Positions 44,772 to 58,500 of a stretch of 64,000 bases of DNA are shown in pieces. This DNA is from Ehretia macrophylla. Its lineage: Eukaryota; Streptophyta; Magnoliopsida; Boraginales; Ehretiaceae. The translations under genes and the position numbers were made by a program. Within the stretch, counting starts at the first letter, position 1, and every line of letters begins with the position of its first letter. The stretch covers positions 41,896,425 to 41,960,424 of the forward strand of contig CM075771.1 in assembly GCA_037974665.1 (NCBI GenBank), in the 5' to 3' direction. The notes under the pieces were generated by a model, which saw only the letters and a program-made list of their open reading frames with translations, had not been told where the DNA came from and made no database searches.

Positions 44772-46777
44772 GTGGGATTCGATAAGAAAAATGTGAAGTA
44801 TTAGGTTGTCGTCCTTTTTCTAGGCTCACGACGTACGATCCGAGAAGGAAAAACAGCGCAAAAGAAGAAAAGTGTCCCAAAATGGATTAAAGCGTTCGAT
44901 TTTGGGCTCTGACAATAGGCGCAACCTAGCACGCTTGCTGCCCCAGTCGTAGAGCTCTCGGAGAGCTTTCCAACGGTATGCTGTGCACCACGTAACTCCT
45001 TACGAATCAAAAGTTATGGGCACCGGAGCGACGGAGACCAGGTCCTAAGCCCCACGCCCTCGGTTTGCGGGCCCAGCCTCTACTTGAATCGAAGTTTTCT
45101 TGTCCAAGGTGCCATGGGATTCAATAATAGAAATGTGATGGATTAGGTTGTCATCCTTTTCGCGGCTCATAACATACGATCCGGGACGAAAAAATAGCAC
45201 AAAAGAAGAAAAGTGTCCCGAAACTGATGAAAATGTTCGATTTTGGGCTTCGAAAATAGGCGCAGCCAAGCGGGCTTGCTGCCTCCGTCGTAGAGCTCTC
45301 GGAGAGTTTCCAACTGTATGTTGTGCGCCGCGTAAATCCTGACGGATCCAAATTTATTGGCACCGGAGCAACGGAGACCTGGTCCCAATCCCTACGCCCT
45401 CGATTTGCGGACACAACCTCTACGTGAAGCGAAGTTGTCTTGCCAAAGGTGTCGTAGGATTCGATAATAGAAATATGATGGATTAGGTTGTCGTCCTTTT
45501 CGTTGCTCACGACGTACGATCCGGGACGAAAAATAGCGCAAAACTAGAAAAGTTTCCCGAAACAGATGAAACTTTCAATTTTGGGCTCTGAAAATATGCT
45601 CAGCCGAGCAGGCTTGCTGGCCCCGTCGTAGAGCTCTCGGCGAGCTTTCCAACGATATGTTGTGTGTCGCGTAACTCCTTACGGATCAAAAGTTATGGGC
45701 ACCGGAATGATGGAGACATGGTCCCAAGACCCATGCCCTCAATTTGCGGGCCTAGCCTCTACGTGAAGCGAAGTTGTCTTGCCCAAGGTGCCGTGGGATT
45801 CGATAATAGAAATGTGATGGATTAGTTTGTCGCCTTTTTCGTTGCTCACGACGTACGATAAGGGACGGAAAAATAGCGCAAAAGAAGAAAAGTGTCCCTA
45901 AACTGATGAAAATGATTGATTATGGGCTCCAAAAATAGGCGCACCCGAGCAGGCTTGCTGCCTCCATCGTAGAGCTCCTAGAGAGCTTTCTAACGGTATG
46001 TTGTGCGATGCGTAACTCCTTACAGATCAAAAGTTATGGGCAAAGGAGCGATGGAGACCTGGTCCCAAGTCCCATGCCTTTGGTTTGCAGGCCCAGCTTG
46101 TCACGCCCCAACCCGGCCTATAAAGGTTAGATTAGGGTGTGATCTAAACATTCAAGTCATGTCTCGTACTCAATCGTTCATGAAAGTTTAACACTTAACG
46201 TTTAGCCTAGACTCCACAATTTTTTCAGAAAATCGGCAGCATAACGGCTGTAATTGGGCTCTTTAGTTTGACCTAGTTCTCTAAACGCCTCAAATTTCAT
46301 TTCCAACTAAGATTACTATTTACCATCAATCAAAACGCCTACTAGTTATCTCGAAGTCTTGTTTGATTAATAACCTAGCACGATACTATGTCCGGTTTGT
46401 TTGTTAATCCTCATTACAAAAGTACCTGTTGATCTTAGCTTAACAATGAGTACCTGCTTAAGATTAGATAGGTTCATTTTACTTAATCCTTACCTGATAC
46501 TTCATAAATCTTATGACAGATACTAGCCAGTAACGATAGCAAAACGACCATAGTAGTGTCTATCTAGTTATTATCAGTACAAGCCAAAATTAGACCCAAA
46601 TTACAATGGGGGTCTTTTACATTACAAATACAAGCATCATAAGAAATGAAATCGTCTCCAAGCAACATAGTGTTCACAAATGGCCATAATCAAGAAAGGC
46701 ACGTAGGGCAAGCAATCATTCTAAGGAATCATCGTTAGGCACGTCGTCCTCGGGTACCTGTTCTTGGTCTTCTTCAC

Positions 46778-46813
46778 CTGAGATGATAAAAGAGGGTGAG
46801 TCCTTATGAACTC
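46778..46813 (-). other. Hairpin plus acceptor-like CAG in LTR 4
   Basis: On the minus strand: GAGTTC, ATAA, GGACTC (46813 down to 46798), a pyrimidine-rich run, then TCTCAG ending at 46778. An acidic open frame follows down to a TGA at 46718-46716, very similar to the one in LTR 1. Confidence 0.52.
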
Positions 46814-47079
46814 AGCGAGGGGGAACGAGAAATAGGTTTTGAAACTCATTTTCCGGTTCAACTTATGAAAATCATTTTGCAAACATGACATATATCACAA
46901 GTACATAATGTAATATAACAGTAAAAGAACTCAATTACCCGTCTTTCCTCCCCAAGGTCCTCTAGGAACCAAGCGAGAGTACTTAAACACATAGTAAAAA
47001 GGATACGGTGAGCTTTTGCTCTCGGTTCGTTTCCAGTATCAGTTGTTGCGGCCGACTTCCAATCATCCCCTTATCACGC

Positions 47080-47210
47080 CAAATGGGTGTACTCCGGATG
47101 TACCCCAAAATCCTACGACCCAACTCTCCGAGGAAGTCTAGCCCCCAAGCGAGAGAGGGAATTGGACAATGGTAGTCATGGTTGCACCGGCAAGCCCGAT
47201 GCTGCCCGGT
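47080..47210 (-). other. Conserved LTR core with TCCGG hairpin (copy 4)
   Basis: Hairpin at 47085-47106 with loop ATCCGGA, read on the minus strand, and the same bulged A as in copies 1 and 3. TTGGGTCGTAGG and CCCTCTCTCGCTTGG precede it. A 94-codon minus-strand frame at 46983-47267 spans it and is not considered a gene. Confidence 0.6.
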
Positions 47211-48519
47211 GTGTGTGAACGCTACCATGCCAGAATGAAAGGTTGCAACCTTGTGTGCAATGCACATTTATGACATTTAATATATCACATTTGGAGGACA
47301 ACAAAGTAGGTTGCCTCCGAGCAGTCATAAGATTGTACATTGATAGTTAAACACGCGAGGCACGATATGGCAAGTAAATTCACTTGAAAAGCACATGGAG
47401 TTATATGAACATTAAACGGGCAGCCATGTAACGCACGTAAATCAAGTCATATAACTCATTTCAAAGTTCATGTAATCAAATAATAAGATTATTCATCATG
47501 CAACGACATCTACGTGGGAACGGGTGCAAGAAAAGCCTACTTATCAACACGTAATCATCGAAATCATGTTTAGGGCTATGAGGGCAACTACGGGCAGCCT
47601 ACTAAACACATAATCAAACACAATATCCAAAGGATCAACACTTAGCAAGTTTACCTAGTTACTAGGGTTTCAATTCGTGCTTACCCGTGCGATTAAACCC
47701 CCAAGTCATCTCGTAATTAAGCTCAAGCCATGCATTGATTAATTCCAACACCCTCAAGCATTCAAAACAGTCCACACAACATCCAAATGCCACAATTCCA
47801 AGCATTTAACAAAACAAGGGAATCTATGAGACAAGCAAATGATCTCCAATTCCAGTGAACAAGATGTCAAATTAAATCTTAAGGAGTGAACTAAATTCAG
47901 AAACAAACCTCGCATCATTTGGAGTTCGGGTTCAAGAGTTATAGCCAAAACAGTGAGACTACACAAAACTGTCCAGATTTGCACACATTTCAATGCTTGT
48001 CATTTTTGACGGCCTTAGGGTCAGATTTAGCCTTGGTCCATTTCTGACAAAAATGTCCAGAACCGAAAAATATAGTAGCACACCAAATTTCATGCATTTT
48101 GGATATAATTTACTAAGTTAAAACCGGTTCTTTCTACAAGGTCAGTGAATCTGCCAAAACCTGCTTCATTTTTCCAGACTTTCCAGATTTGGACACATTT
48201 TGATAATTAGTCATTTTGAGGACCTTAGAGTCAAAATTAGCTTTGGCTTATTTCTGTGAAAAGTGTTCAGAACTGGAAAAACTAGTTACCTACCAATTTT
48301 CAAGCATTTACAACATTTTTACCTAGCCAAAATCACCTCGCACCAACAAGACAAAAGGCTGTCACATACACGATTTCATCCATCATCACATTCTATCCAA
48401 GAATCTTGCCATGCATGTTTATAAAAGCTCATGAACACACATATATCTCAAGTACAGAAGTAAAGATGGACATTTAAGGGCATGCATGTGGTTTTTTGAA
48501 AGATTTTCAAGAAGTTTTA

Positions 48520-48533
48520 GCCCTCACCTTAGC
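48520..48533 (-). other. Donor-like site CTAAG/GTGAGGG in LTR 4
   Basis: GT at 48527-48526 on the minus strand. The acceptor-like CAG is about 1.75 kb downstream on that strand. Confidence 0.5.
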
Positions 48534-49594
48534 AAAACAACAAGAAGATGCACAAGACTCTTGATGGTTGCACAAGATTGATTCTTTTCCTTGCTTAAAC
48601 GAGACACCACTCGATTTTCTCTAATTTTCTAGCTTAGTAACCAAGTTCTTAGTAGGTGCATGTGGTTAGAACAAGAAGAAAAGAAATGGAAGCTAGCAAA
48701 ATCACCTAAGCCGAAATGGAGGTTCAAAGAGCTTGCATGTGTGTTTCTTGCAACCTAGCTTGCTTAGTCGAGCTCCCTAACTTCTTGCATGCCTTGATGA
48801 ACCATGGAGTGATGAAGATAAGCTATGGAGTGTAGAAACTCAGCCAAGGCCGAGAGAGAGAGAAGAAATGAGAGAGGAGTGAGAGGAAATTAAGGAAAAT
48901 GAAAGAAAATGAAAGCTTGATGGGCATAGATGCTTGTGTCGGCCTTGAGCATGTAAATTTCAAACTTTTGTGTCTTCAAGAAGCATTTTGAATTATCTAG
49001 TATGGGCATGGAGCTTGTGTCAAGAATATGGAGCTTTGAGGAGTTTTGAGCTAATTTTTTTATTGCTTTGTGTCATAGAATTATCATAGAATGTTTAGGA
49101 GTAGAATTTGAAATTAAATTGCATGCACAAAGCTCCTAGTGGTCGGCCAAAGATGTGCTCAAATCTGAATTTTTTGTCTTGTTCAAGACTTATTTTATTG
49201 TGTGTTTGGGACATGCAAAGAATAAAGAATAAAGAATAAAGAATATCTAGCTTTTGGTGCAATTTCGTCTTCTAGTGCATTGACTTAGCATTTTAATATT
49301 AGTTAGTGGGATTTGTAGGATTAACTAATGATCTATTGCTTCGTGTAAGATGTTTTCTTGATTAACATGTGGACACGCTTTCTTAGATTTAGGGTACGCA
49401 CTACGAGACAAGGCACTAACTACGAGACAAATGCACGTTTCCCAAGTAAATACATGCAACCCTAAATGAATGCACATAATTCAATGCAAGACACACAAAA
49501 TGAAACACGATTCTTAAATCTAGGTCAAGGCACGTAAATCTAGGTTAGGCACACGAAATGAGGTATCGCACGAAAATTGAGGTCGGGCCTCACA

Positions 49595-52500
49595 CAGCCT
49601 TTACATGAAGCGAAGTTGTCTTGCCCAAGGTACCGTGGGATTCGATAATAGAAATGTGATGGATTAGGTTGTCGTCATTTTCTAGGCTCACGACATACAA
49701 TCCGGGATGAAAAAATAGCGCAAAAGAAGAAAAGTGTCTTGAAACTGGAGAAAACGTTCGATTTTGGGCTTCGAAAACTGGTACAGCTGAGCGGGCTTGC
49801 TACCTCCATCGTAGAGCTCTCAGAGAGCTTTCCAACGGTATGCGTGCACCTCGTAAATCTTTACATATCAAAAGTTATGGGCACCAGAGCGACGGAGACC
49901 TAGTCCCAAGCCCCACGCCCTCGTTTTGCAGGCCCAGCCTCTACATGAAGCGAAGTTGTCTTGCCCAAGGCACCGTGGGATTCGATAATAGAAATGTGAT
50001 GGATTAGGTTGTCGTCCTTTTCTAGGATCACGACGTACGATCCGGGACGAAAAAACAGCGCAAAAGTAGAAAAGTTTCTCAAAATTGATTAAAACGTTCG
50101 ATTTTGGGCTCTGAAAATATGCACAGTCGAGTAGGCTTGTTGCCCTTGTCATAGATCTCTCGAAGAGCTTTTCAACGGTATGTTGTGCGCCGCGTAACTT
50201 CTTAAGGATCAAAAGTTATGGCCGCCGAAGCGACAGATACCTGGTCACAAGCCCCACGCCCTCGGTTTGCAGGCTCAACCTCTACGTGAAGTGAAGTTTC
50301 CATGCCTAAGGAGTCGTGGGATTCGGTAATAGAAATGTGATTGATCAGGTTGTCGTCCTTTTTGCGACTGACGACGTATGATCCGGGATGAAAAAATAGC
50401 GCAAAAGAATAAAAGTTTCCCAAAAATGTTGAAAACGTTTGATTTTGGGCTCCAAAAACAAGTGCAGCTGAGTAGGCTTGCTACCACCGTCGTAGAGCTC
50501 TAGGGGAGCTTTCCAACGGTATGTTGTACGACGCGTAACTCCTTATGGATCAAAAGTTATGGGCAAAGGAGCGACTGAGACCTGGTCCCAAGCCCCACGC
50601 CACCAGTTTGCGGGCCCAGCCTCTACGTGAAGCGAAGTTGTCTTGCCCATAGAGCAGTGGGATTCGATAATAGAAATGTGATGAATTAGGTTTTCATCCT
50701 TTTCGCGACTCACGACGTACGATCAGGGATGAAAAAACAGCGCAAAAGAAGAAAAGTATCCTGAAATTGATGAAAACGTTCAATTTTGGGCTACAAAAAT
50801 AGGTGCAGCCGAGCGGGCTTGTTGCCGTTGTCATAGAGCTCTCGGAGAGCTTTCCAACGGTATGCTGTGCGCCGCATAAATCCTTACGGATCAAAAGTTA
50901 TGGGCATCAGAGAGACAGAGACTTGGTCCTAAACCCCACGCCCTCGGTTTGCGGGCCCAGCCTCTACGTGAAGTGAAGTTGTCTTGCCCAAGGTGTCGTG
51001 GGATTCAATAATAGAAATGTGATTGATTAGGTTGTCGTCCTTTTCGCTGCTCACGACGTACGATCCGAGACAAAAAAATAGCACAAAAGTAGAATAGTTT
51101 CTCAAAACAGATGAAACGTTCGATTTTAGGCTCTGAAAATATGCGCAACCGTACAGGCTTGCCGTCTCCGTCGTAGAGCTCTTGGTGAGCTTTCCAATGG
51201 TATGTTGTGTGCCGTGTAACTCCTTACGAATCAAAAGTTATGGGCACCGGAGCGGCGGAAACATGGTCCGAAGACCTACGCCTTCGGTTTGCGGGCCCAG
51301 CCACTGCATGAAGCGAAGTTGTCTTGCCTAAGGTGCCATGTGATTCGATAATAGAAATGTGATGGATTAGGTTGTCGTCCTTTCACTGCTCACGACGTAC
51401 GATACGGGACGAAAAAATAGCGCAAAAGAAGAAAAGTGTCACTAAACTGATGAAAATGATTGATTATGGGCTCCGAAAAAAGGCGTAGCCGAGCAGGCTT
51501 GTTGCCCCCGTCGTAGAGCTCCCGGAAAGCTTTCCAACGGTATGCTGTGCATTACGTAATTCCTTACAGATCAAAAGTTATGGGCTAAGGAGCGACGGAG
51601 ACCAGGTCCTAAGCCCTATGCCCTCGGTTTGTGGGCCCAGCCTTTACTTGAAGCGAAGTTGTCTTGCCCAAGGTGCCGTGGGATTCGATAATAGAGATGT
51701 GATGGATTAGGTTGTCGTCCTTTTCTAGGCTCACGACGTACAATCCGGGATGAAAAAATAGCGTAAAAGAAGAAAAGTGTCCCGAAACTGGTGAAAACAT
51801 TCGATTTTGTGCTTCGAAAACTGGCGCAGCTGAGCGGGCTTGGTGCCGCCGTCGTAGAACTCTCGGAGAGCTTTCCAATGGTATGTTGTGCACCGCATAA
51901 ATCCTTACAGATCAAAAGTTATAGGCATCGGAGCGATGGACACCTGGTCCCAAGCCCCACGCCCTCGGTTTGCGGGCCCACCCACTATGTGAAGCGAAGT
52001 TGTCTTGCCTAAGGTGCCATGGGATTCAATAATAGAAATATGATGGATTAGGTTGGCGTCCTTTTCGTGGCTCATGACGTACGATCCGGGATGAAAAAAT
52101 ATCACAAAAGAAGAAAAATATCCTGAAACTAATGAAAATGTTCGATTTTGGGCTTCGAAAATAGGCGCAGTCGAGTGGGCTTGCTGCCCCCGTCGTATAG
52201 CTCTCGGAGAGTTTCCAATTGTATGTTGTGCGCCGCATAAATCTTGACGGATCGAAAGTTATGGGCACCGGAGCAATAGAGACCTGGTACCAAGCCTTAC
52301 GCCCTCGGTTTGCGGACACAGCCTCTACGTGAAGCGAAGTTGTCTTGCCCAAGGTGCCATAGGATTCGATAATAGAAATGTGATGGATTAGGTTGTCGTC
52401 CTTTTCGCTGCACACGATGTACGATCCGGGATGAAAAAACAGCGCAAAGTAGAAAAGTTTCCCGAAATAGATGAAACTTTCGATTTTGGGCTCTAAAAAT

Positions 52501-55500
52501 ATGCGCAGCCGAGCAGGCTTTCTGCCCCCGTCGTAGAGCTCTCGGTGAGCTTTCCAACGATATGTTGTGTGCCGTATAACTCCTTACGGATCAACAGTTA
52601 TGGGCACCAGAGTGACGGAGACATGGTCCCAAGACCCACGCCCTCGGTTTGCAGGCCCAGCCTCTACGTGAAGTGAAGTTGTCTTGCCCAAGGTACCGTG
52701 GGATTTGATAATAGAAATGTAATGGATTAGGTTGTCGTCCTTTTCGCTGCTCACAACGAACGATAAGGGATGGAAAAACAGCGCAAAAGATGAAAAGTGT
52801 CCCTAAACTGATGAAAATGATTGATTATGGGCTCTGAAAACAAGCGCACCCGAGCAGGCTTACTGCCCCCGTCGTAGAGCTCTTGGAGAGCTTTCCATCG
52901 GTATGCTGTGCGACACGTAACTCCGTACGGATCAAAAGTTATGGGCAAAGGAGCGACAGAGACTTGGTCCCAAACCCCATGCCCTTGGTTTGCGGGCCCA
53001 GCCTTTACATGAAGTGAAGTTGTCTTGCCCAAGGTGATGTGGGATTCGATAATAGAAATGTGATGGATTAGGTTGTCGTCTTTTTCTAGGCTCACGACGT
53101 ACAATCCAGGATAAAAAAACAGCGCAAAAGAAGAAAAGTATCCTGATACTGGAGAAAATGTTCGATTTTGGGCTTTGAAAACTAGCGCAGCCAAGTGGGC
53201 TTGCTGCCTCCATCTTAGAGCTCTCGGAGAGCTTTCCAACGGTATGTTGTGCACCGCGTAAATCCTTACAGATCAAAAGTTATGGGCACCGGAGCGACGG
53301 AGATTTGGTCCCAAGCCCCACGCCCTCAGCTTGCGGGCCCACCCTCTACGTGAAGCGAAGTTGTCTTGCCCAAGGTGCCGTGGGATTCGATAATAGAAAT
53401 GTGATGGATTAGGTTGTCATCCTTTTCTAGGATCACGACGTACGATCCAGGATGAAAAAACAGCGCAAAAGTAGAAAAGTTTCCCAAAATTGATGAAAAT
53501 GTTTGATTTTGGGCTCCAAAAATATGCACAGCCGAGCAGGCTTGTTGCCCCTGTCGTAAAGCTCTCGGAGAGCTTTCCAACGTTATGTTATGCGCCGCGT
53601 AACTCCGTAAGTATCAAAAGTTATGGGCACCGAAGCGACAGATACCTGGTCACAAGCCCCACGCCCTCGGTTTGCAGGCCCAACCCCTATGTGAAGTGAA
53701 GTTGTCATGCCCAAGGTGTCGTGGGATTCGGTAATAGAAATGTGATTGATTAGGTTGTCCTCGTTTTCGCGGCTGACGACTACGATCCGTGATAAAAAAA
53801 AAATAGCGCAAAAGAAGAAAAGTTTCCCAAAAATGATGAAAACATTTGATTTTGGGCTCCGAAAATAGGTGCAGCCGAGCAGGCTTGCTGCCATCGTCGT
53901 AGAACTCTCGGGGAGCTTTCCAACGGTATGTTGTATGATGCGTAACTCCTAATGGATCAAAAGTTATAGTCAAAGGAGCGACGGAGACCTGGTCCCAAGA
54001 CCCACACCCCCGGTTTGTTGGCCCAGCCTCTACGTGAAGCGAAGTTGTCTTGCCCAAAGAGCAGTGGGATTCGATAATAGAAATGTCATGAATTAGGTTT
54101 TCGTCCTTTTCGCGACTCACGACGTACGATCAGGGATGAAAAAATAGCGCAAAAGAAGAAAAGATTCCCAAAACTAATTAAAACGCTCAATTTTGTGCTT
54201 CGAAAACAGGCGCAGCCGAGCGGGCTTGCTGCCGCAGTCATAGAGCTCTCGGAGAGATTTCCAACGGTATGTTGTGCGCCCCGTAAATCCTTACGGATCA
54301 AAAGTTATGGGCATCGGAGCAACGGAAACTTGGTCCTAAGCCTCACGCCCTCGGTTTGCAGGCCCAGCCTCTACGTGACGCGAAGTTGTCTTGCCCAAGG
54401 TGCCGTGGGATTCGATAATAGAAATGTGATGGATTAGGTTGTCGTCCTTTTCGCTGCTCATGACGTACGATCCGGGATGAAAAAACAGCGCAAAAGTAGA
54501 AAAGTTTCCCGAAACAGATGAAACGTTCGATTTTGGTCTCTGAAAATATGCACAGCCGAGCAGGCTTGCTGCCCCCGTCGTAGAGCTCTCGACGAGCTTT
54601 CAACGGTATGCTGTGTACCGCGTAACTCCTTACAGATCAAAAGTTATGGGCACGAGAGCGGCGGAGACATGGTCCCAAGACCTATGCCCTCGGTTTGCGG
54701 GCCCAGCCATTACGTGAAGCGAAGTTGTCTTGCCCAAGGTGCCATGGGATTCGATAATAGAATTGTGATGGATTAGGTTGTCGTCCTTTTTCTGGTCACG
54801 ACGTACGATACGGGACGAAAAAATAGCGCAAAAGTTGAAAAGTGTCCCAAAACTGATGAAAATGATTGATTATGGGCTCCGAAAAAAGGTGCAGGCGAGC
54901 AGGCTTGCTGCCCCTATCGTAGAGCTCCCGGAGAGTTTTCCAACTGTATGATGTGCATTGCGTAACTCCTTACGGATCAAAAGTTATGGGCTAAGGAGCG
55001 ACGGAGACCTGGTCCTAAGCCCTATGCCCTTAGTTTGCGGGCCTAGCCTTTAGTTGAAGCGAAGTTGTCTTGCCTAAGGTGCCATGGGATTCGATAATAG
55101 AAATGTGATGGATTAGGTTGTTGTCCTTTTCTAGGCTCACGACGTACAATCCGGGACTAAAAAATAGCGCAAAAAAAAAAGAAAAGTGTCCCGTAACTGG
55201 TGAAAACGTTCGATTTTGGGCTTAAAAAATTGGCGCAATCGAGCGGGCTTGATGCCGCCGTCGTAGAGCTCTCGGAGAGCTTTCCAACTGTATGTTGTGC
55301 ACCGCGTAAATCCTTACTGATCAAAAGTTATGGGCATCGGAGCAATGGAGACCTGGTCCTAAGCCCCACGCCCTCGGTTTGCTGGACCAGCCTCTACGAG
55401 AAGGGAAGTTTCCTTGCCCAAGGTGGCGTGGGATTCGATAATAGAAATGTGATGGATTAGGTTGTCGTCCTTTTCTATTCTCACGACGTACGATCCGGGA

Positions 55501-58500
55501 TGAAAAAATAGCGCAAAAGCAGAAAAGTTTGCCGAAATAGAGGAAAATGTTCGATTTTGGGCTCCGAAAATATGCACAGCCGAGCAGGCTTGTTGCCCTT
55601 GTCGTAGACCTCTCGAAGAGCTTTTCGACAGTATGTTGTGCGCCGCGTAATTCTTAAGGATCAAAAGTTATGGGCACCGAAGCGATAGATAACTGGTCAC
55701 AAGCCCCACGCCCTCGATTTGCGAGCCCAACCTCTATGTGAAGTGAAGTTGTCTTGCCCAAGGTTTCGTGCGATTCGGTAATAGAAATGTTATTGATTAG
55801 GTTGTCGTCCTTTTCGCGGCTGACGACGTACGATCCGGGATGAAAAAATAGCGCAAAAGAAGAATAGTTTCCCGAAACTGATGAAAATGTTTGATTTTGG
55901 GCTCCGAAAATAGGCGCAGCCGAGCAGGCTTGCTGCCCCATCGTAGAGCTCTCGGGAGCTTTCCAACTGTATGTTGTACGACGCGTAACTCCTTACGGAT
56001 CAAAAGTAATAGGCAAAAGAGTGAAGGAGACCTGGTCCCAAGCCCCACGCCCTCGGTTTGTGGGCCCCGCCTCTACGTGAAGCGAAGTTGTCTTACCCAA
56101 AGTACCATGGGATTCGATAATAGAAATGTGATGGATTAGGTTGTCATCTTCTTCGTGGCCCACGACGTACGATTCGGAATAAAAAAAATAGCGCAAGAGA
56201 AGAAAACTGTCCCGAAACTGATGAAAACGTTCAATTTTGGGCTTCAAAAATAGGCACAGCCTAGCGGGCTTGCTGCCGCCATCATAGAGCTCTTGGAGAG
56301 CTTTACAACGGTATATTGTGCGTCACGTAAATCCTTACGGATCAAAAGTTATGGGCACCGGAGCGACGGAGACCTGGTCCCAAGCCCCACGCTCTCAGTT
56401 TGCGGGCCCAGCCTCTACGTGAAGCGAAGTTGTCTTGCCCAAGGTGCCGTGGGATTCGATAATAGAAATGTGATGGATTAGGTTGTCATCCTTTTCGCTG
56501 CTCACGACGAACGATCCGGGATGAAAAAATAGCTCAAAATGTAGAAAAGTTTCTCGAAAAAGATGAAACGTTCGATTTTGGGCACTGAAAATATGCACAG
56601 CCAAGCAGGCTTGCTGCCCTCATCGTAGAGCTCTCGACGAGCTTTCCAACTGTATGGTGTGTGCCGCGTAACTCCTTGCGGATCAAAAGTTATGGGTATC
56701 GGAGCGGCAGAGACATGGTCCCAAGACTTACGCCCTCGGTTTGCAGGCCCCGCCTCTACATGAAACGAAGTTGTCTTGCCCAAGGTGTCGTAGGATTCGA
56801 TAATAGAAATGTGATGGATTAGGTTGTCGTCCTTTTTGCTGCTCACGACGTACAATACGGGACGGAAAAACAGCGCAAAAGAAGAAAAGTATCCCTAAAC
56901 TAATGAAAATGATTGATTTTGGACTCCGAAAACAGGCGCAACCGAGCAGGCTTGCTGCCCCCGTCGTAGTGCTCCTGGAGAGCTTTCCAACGGTATGTTG
57001 TGCGACGCGTAACTCCTTACGGATCAAAAGTTATGGGCAAAGGAGCGACGGAGGCCTGGTCCCAAGCCCCATGCCCTCGGTTTGCGAGCCCAACCTCTAC
57101 GTGAAGTGAAGTTGTTATGCCCAAGGTGTAGTGGGATTTGGTAATAGAAATGTGATGGATTAGGTTGTCGTCCTTTTCGCAACTCACGACGTACGATCCG
57201 GGACGGAAAAATAGAGCAATAGTAGAAAAGTGTCCCGAAACTAATGAAAATGTTCAATTTTGGGCTCCGAAAATAGACGCAAAAGAGCAAGCTTGCTGCC
57301 CCATTCGTAGAGCTCTTGTAGAGCTTTCCAACGGTATGTTGTGCACCACGTAACTCCTTACGGATCAAAAGTTATGGGCACCGGAGCGACTGATACCTAT
57401 TCTTAAGCCCCACGCCCTCGGTTTGTAGGCCCAGCCTCTACGTGAAGTGAAGTTGTCTTGCCTAAGGTGCCATGGGATTCGATAATCAAAATGTGATAGA
57501 TTAGATTGTCGTTTTTTTCTAAGCTCACGATGTACAATCCGGGAAGGAAAAATAGCGCAAGAGAAAAAAGTATCCCAAAACTGATGAAAACGTTCGATTT
57601 TGGGCTCCGAAAATAGGCGTAGCCGAGCAAACTTGCTTCCCCCGTCGAAGAGCTCTTGGAGAACTTTCCAACGGTATGCTTTGCGCTGCGTAACTCCTTA
57701 CGGATCAAAATTTATAGGCATTGGAACGACAGAGACATAGTCCTAAGCCCCATGCCCCCGGTTTGCGGTCCTAGTCTCTACGTTAAGCGAAGTTGTCTTG
57801 CCCAAGGTACCACTGGATTCGATAAAAGAAATGTGATAGATTAGGTTGTCGTCCTTTTCACGGCTCACGACGTACGATCCGGGACAGAAAAACAGCGTAA
57901 AAGAAGAAAAATGTCCAAAAATTGATGAAAATGTTCGATTTTGGGCTCGGAAAATAGGCGCAGCCGAGCAAGCTTGCTTCCCTTGTCATAGAGCTCTCGG
58001 AGAGCTTTCCAACGATATGTTGTGCGCTGCGTAACTCCTTACGGATCAAAATTTATGGCCACTGGAGCGACGGAGACATGGTCCCAAGCCCCACGCCCCC
58101 GGTTTGCTGGCCCAACCTCTACATGAAGTGAAGTTGTCTTGCCCAAGGTGCCATGGGATTCGATAAAAGAAATGTGATGGATTAGGTTGTCATCTTTTTG
58201 CGGCTCACGACGTACGATCCAGGACGGAAAACATTGCAAAAGAAGAAAAGTGTCCCAAAACTGATGAAAACGTTCGATTTTGGGCTCCGAAATTAGGCGC
58301 AGCCGAGCGGGCTTGCTACCCCATCGTAGAGCTATCGGAGAGCATTCCAATGGTATGCTGTGCACCACGTAACTCCTTGCGGATCAAAAATTATAGGCAC
58401 CGGAGCGACAGATACCTGGTCACAAGCCCCACGCCCTTAGTTTGCAGGCCCAGCATCTACGTGAAGTGAAGTTGTCATGCCCAAGGTGTCATGAGATTCG

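Larger units (their letters stand above)
29024..46098 (+). repeat. 341-bp satellite array, block E (about 50 monomers)
   Basis: The longest uninterrupted run of satellite. Monomers carry one of two linked variant sets. One has AAAAGAAGAAAAGTGTCCC followed by AAAATAGGCGC. The other has AAAAGTAGAAAAGTTTCCC followed by AAAATATGC. Adjacent monomers around 29890 and 30230 share several rare variants, suggesting a recent local duplication. From 38350 to 44771 a five-monomer higher-order repeat takes over. No gene is supported; the overlapping open frames repeat with the unit. Confidence 0.95.
46099..49594 (-). mobile_element. Solo family-A LTR, copy 4 (3.5 kb, minus strand)
   Basis: The plus strand runs from TGTCACGCCCCAACCC to CGGGCCTCACA, the reverse complement of the family-A ends. 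Flanks are CAGCT (46094-46098) and CAGCC (49595-49599), a 5-bp target duplication with one mismatch, and the satellite is in register across it. This is the standard product of recombination between the two LTRs of a full element. It is absent at the matching place of the next higher-order copy (near 53000), so it inserted after that duplication. It looks whole as an LTR. Confidence 0.9.
45100..55440 (+). repeat. Ten-monomer higher-order repeat, about 3.41 kb, split by LTR 4
   Basis: Paired landmarks are 3404-3407 bp apart: AGAGCAGTGG at 50651 and 54058; ATGAAACGTT at 51111 and 54518; ACTGGAGAAAA near 49745 and 53149; GGGCTAAGGAGCGACGG near 51585 and 54991. The pair AATGATTGAT at 45911 and 52816 is 6905 bp apart, which is 3404 bp plus LTR 4 and its duplication. 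Two copies are therefore visible, about 45100-52040 (holding the LTR) and 52040-55440. A six-monomer spacing (about 2045 bp) also occurs, for example 52816 to 54861 to 56906. Confidence 0.75.
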
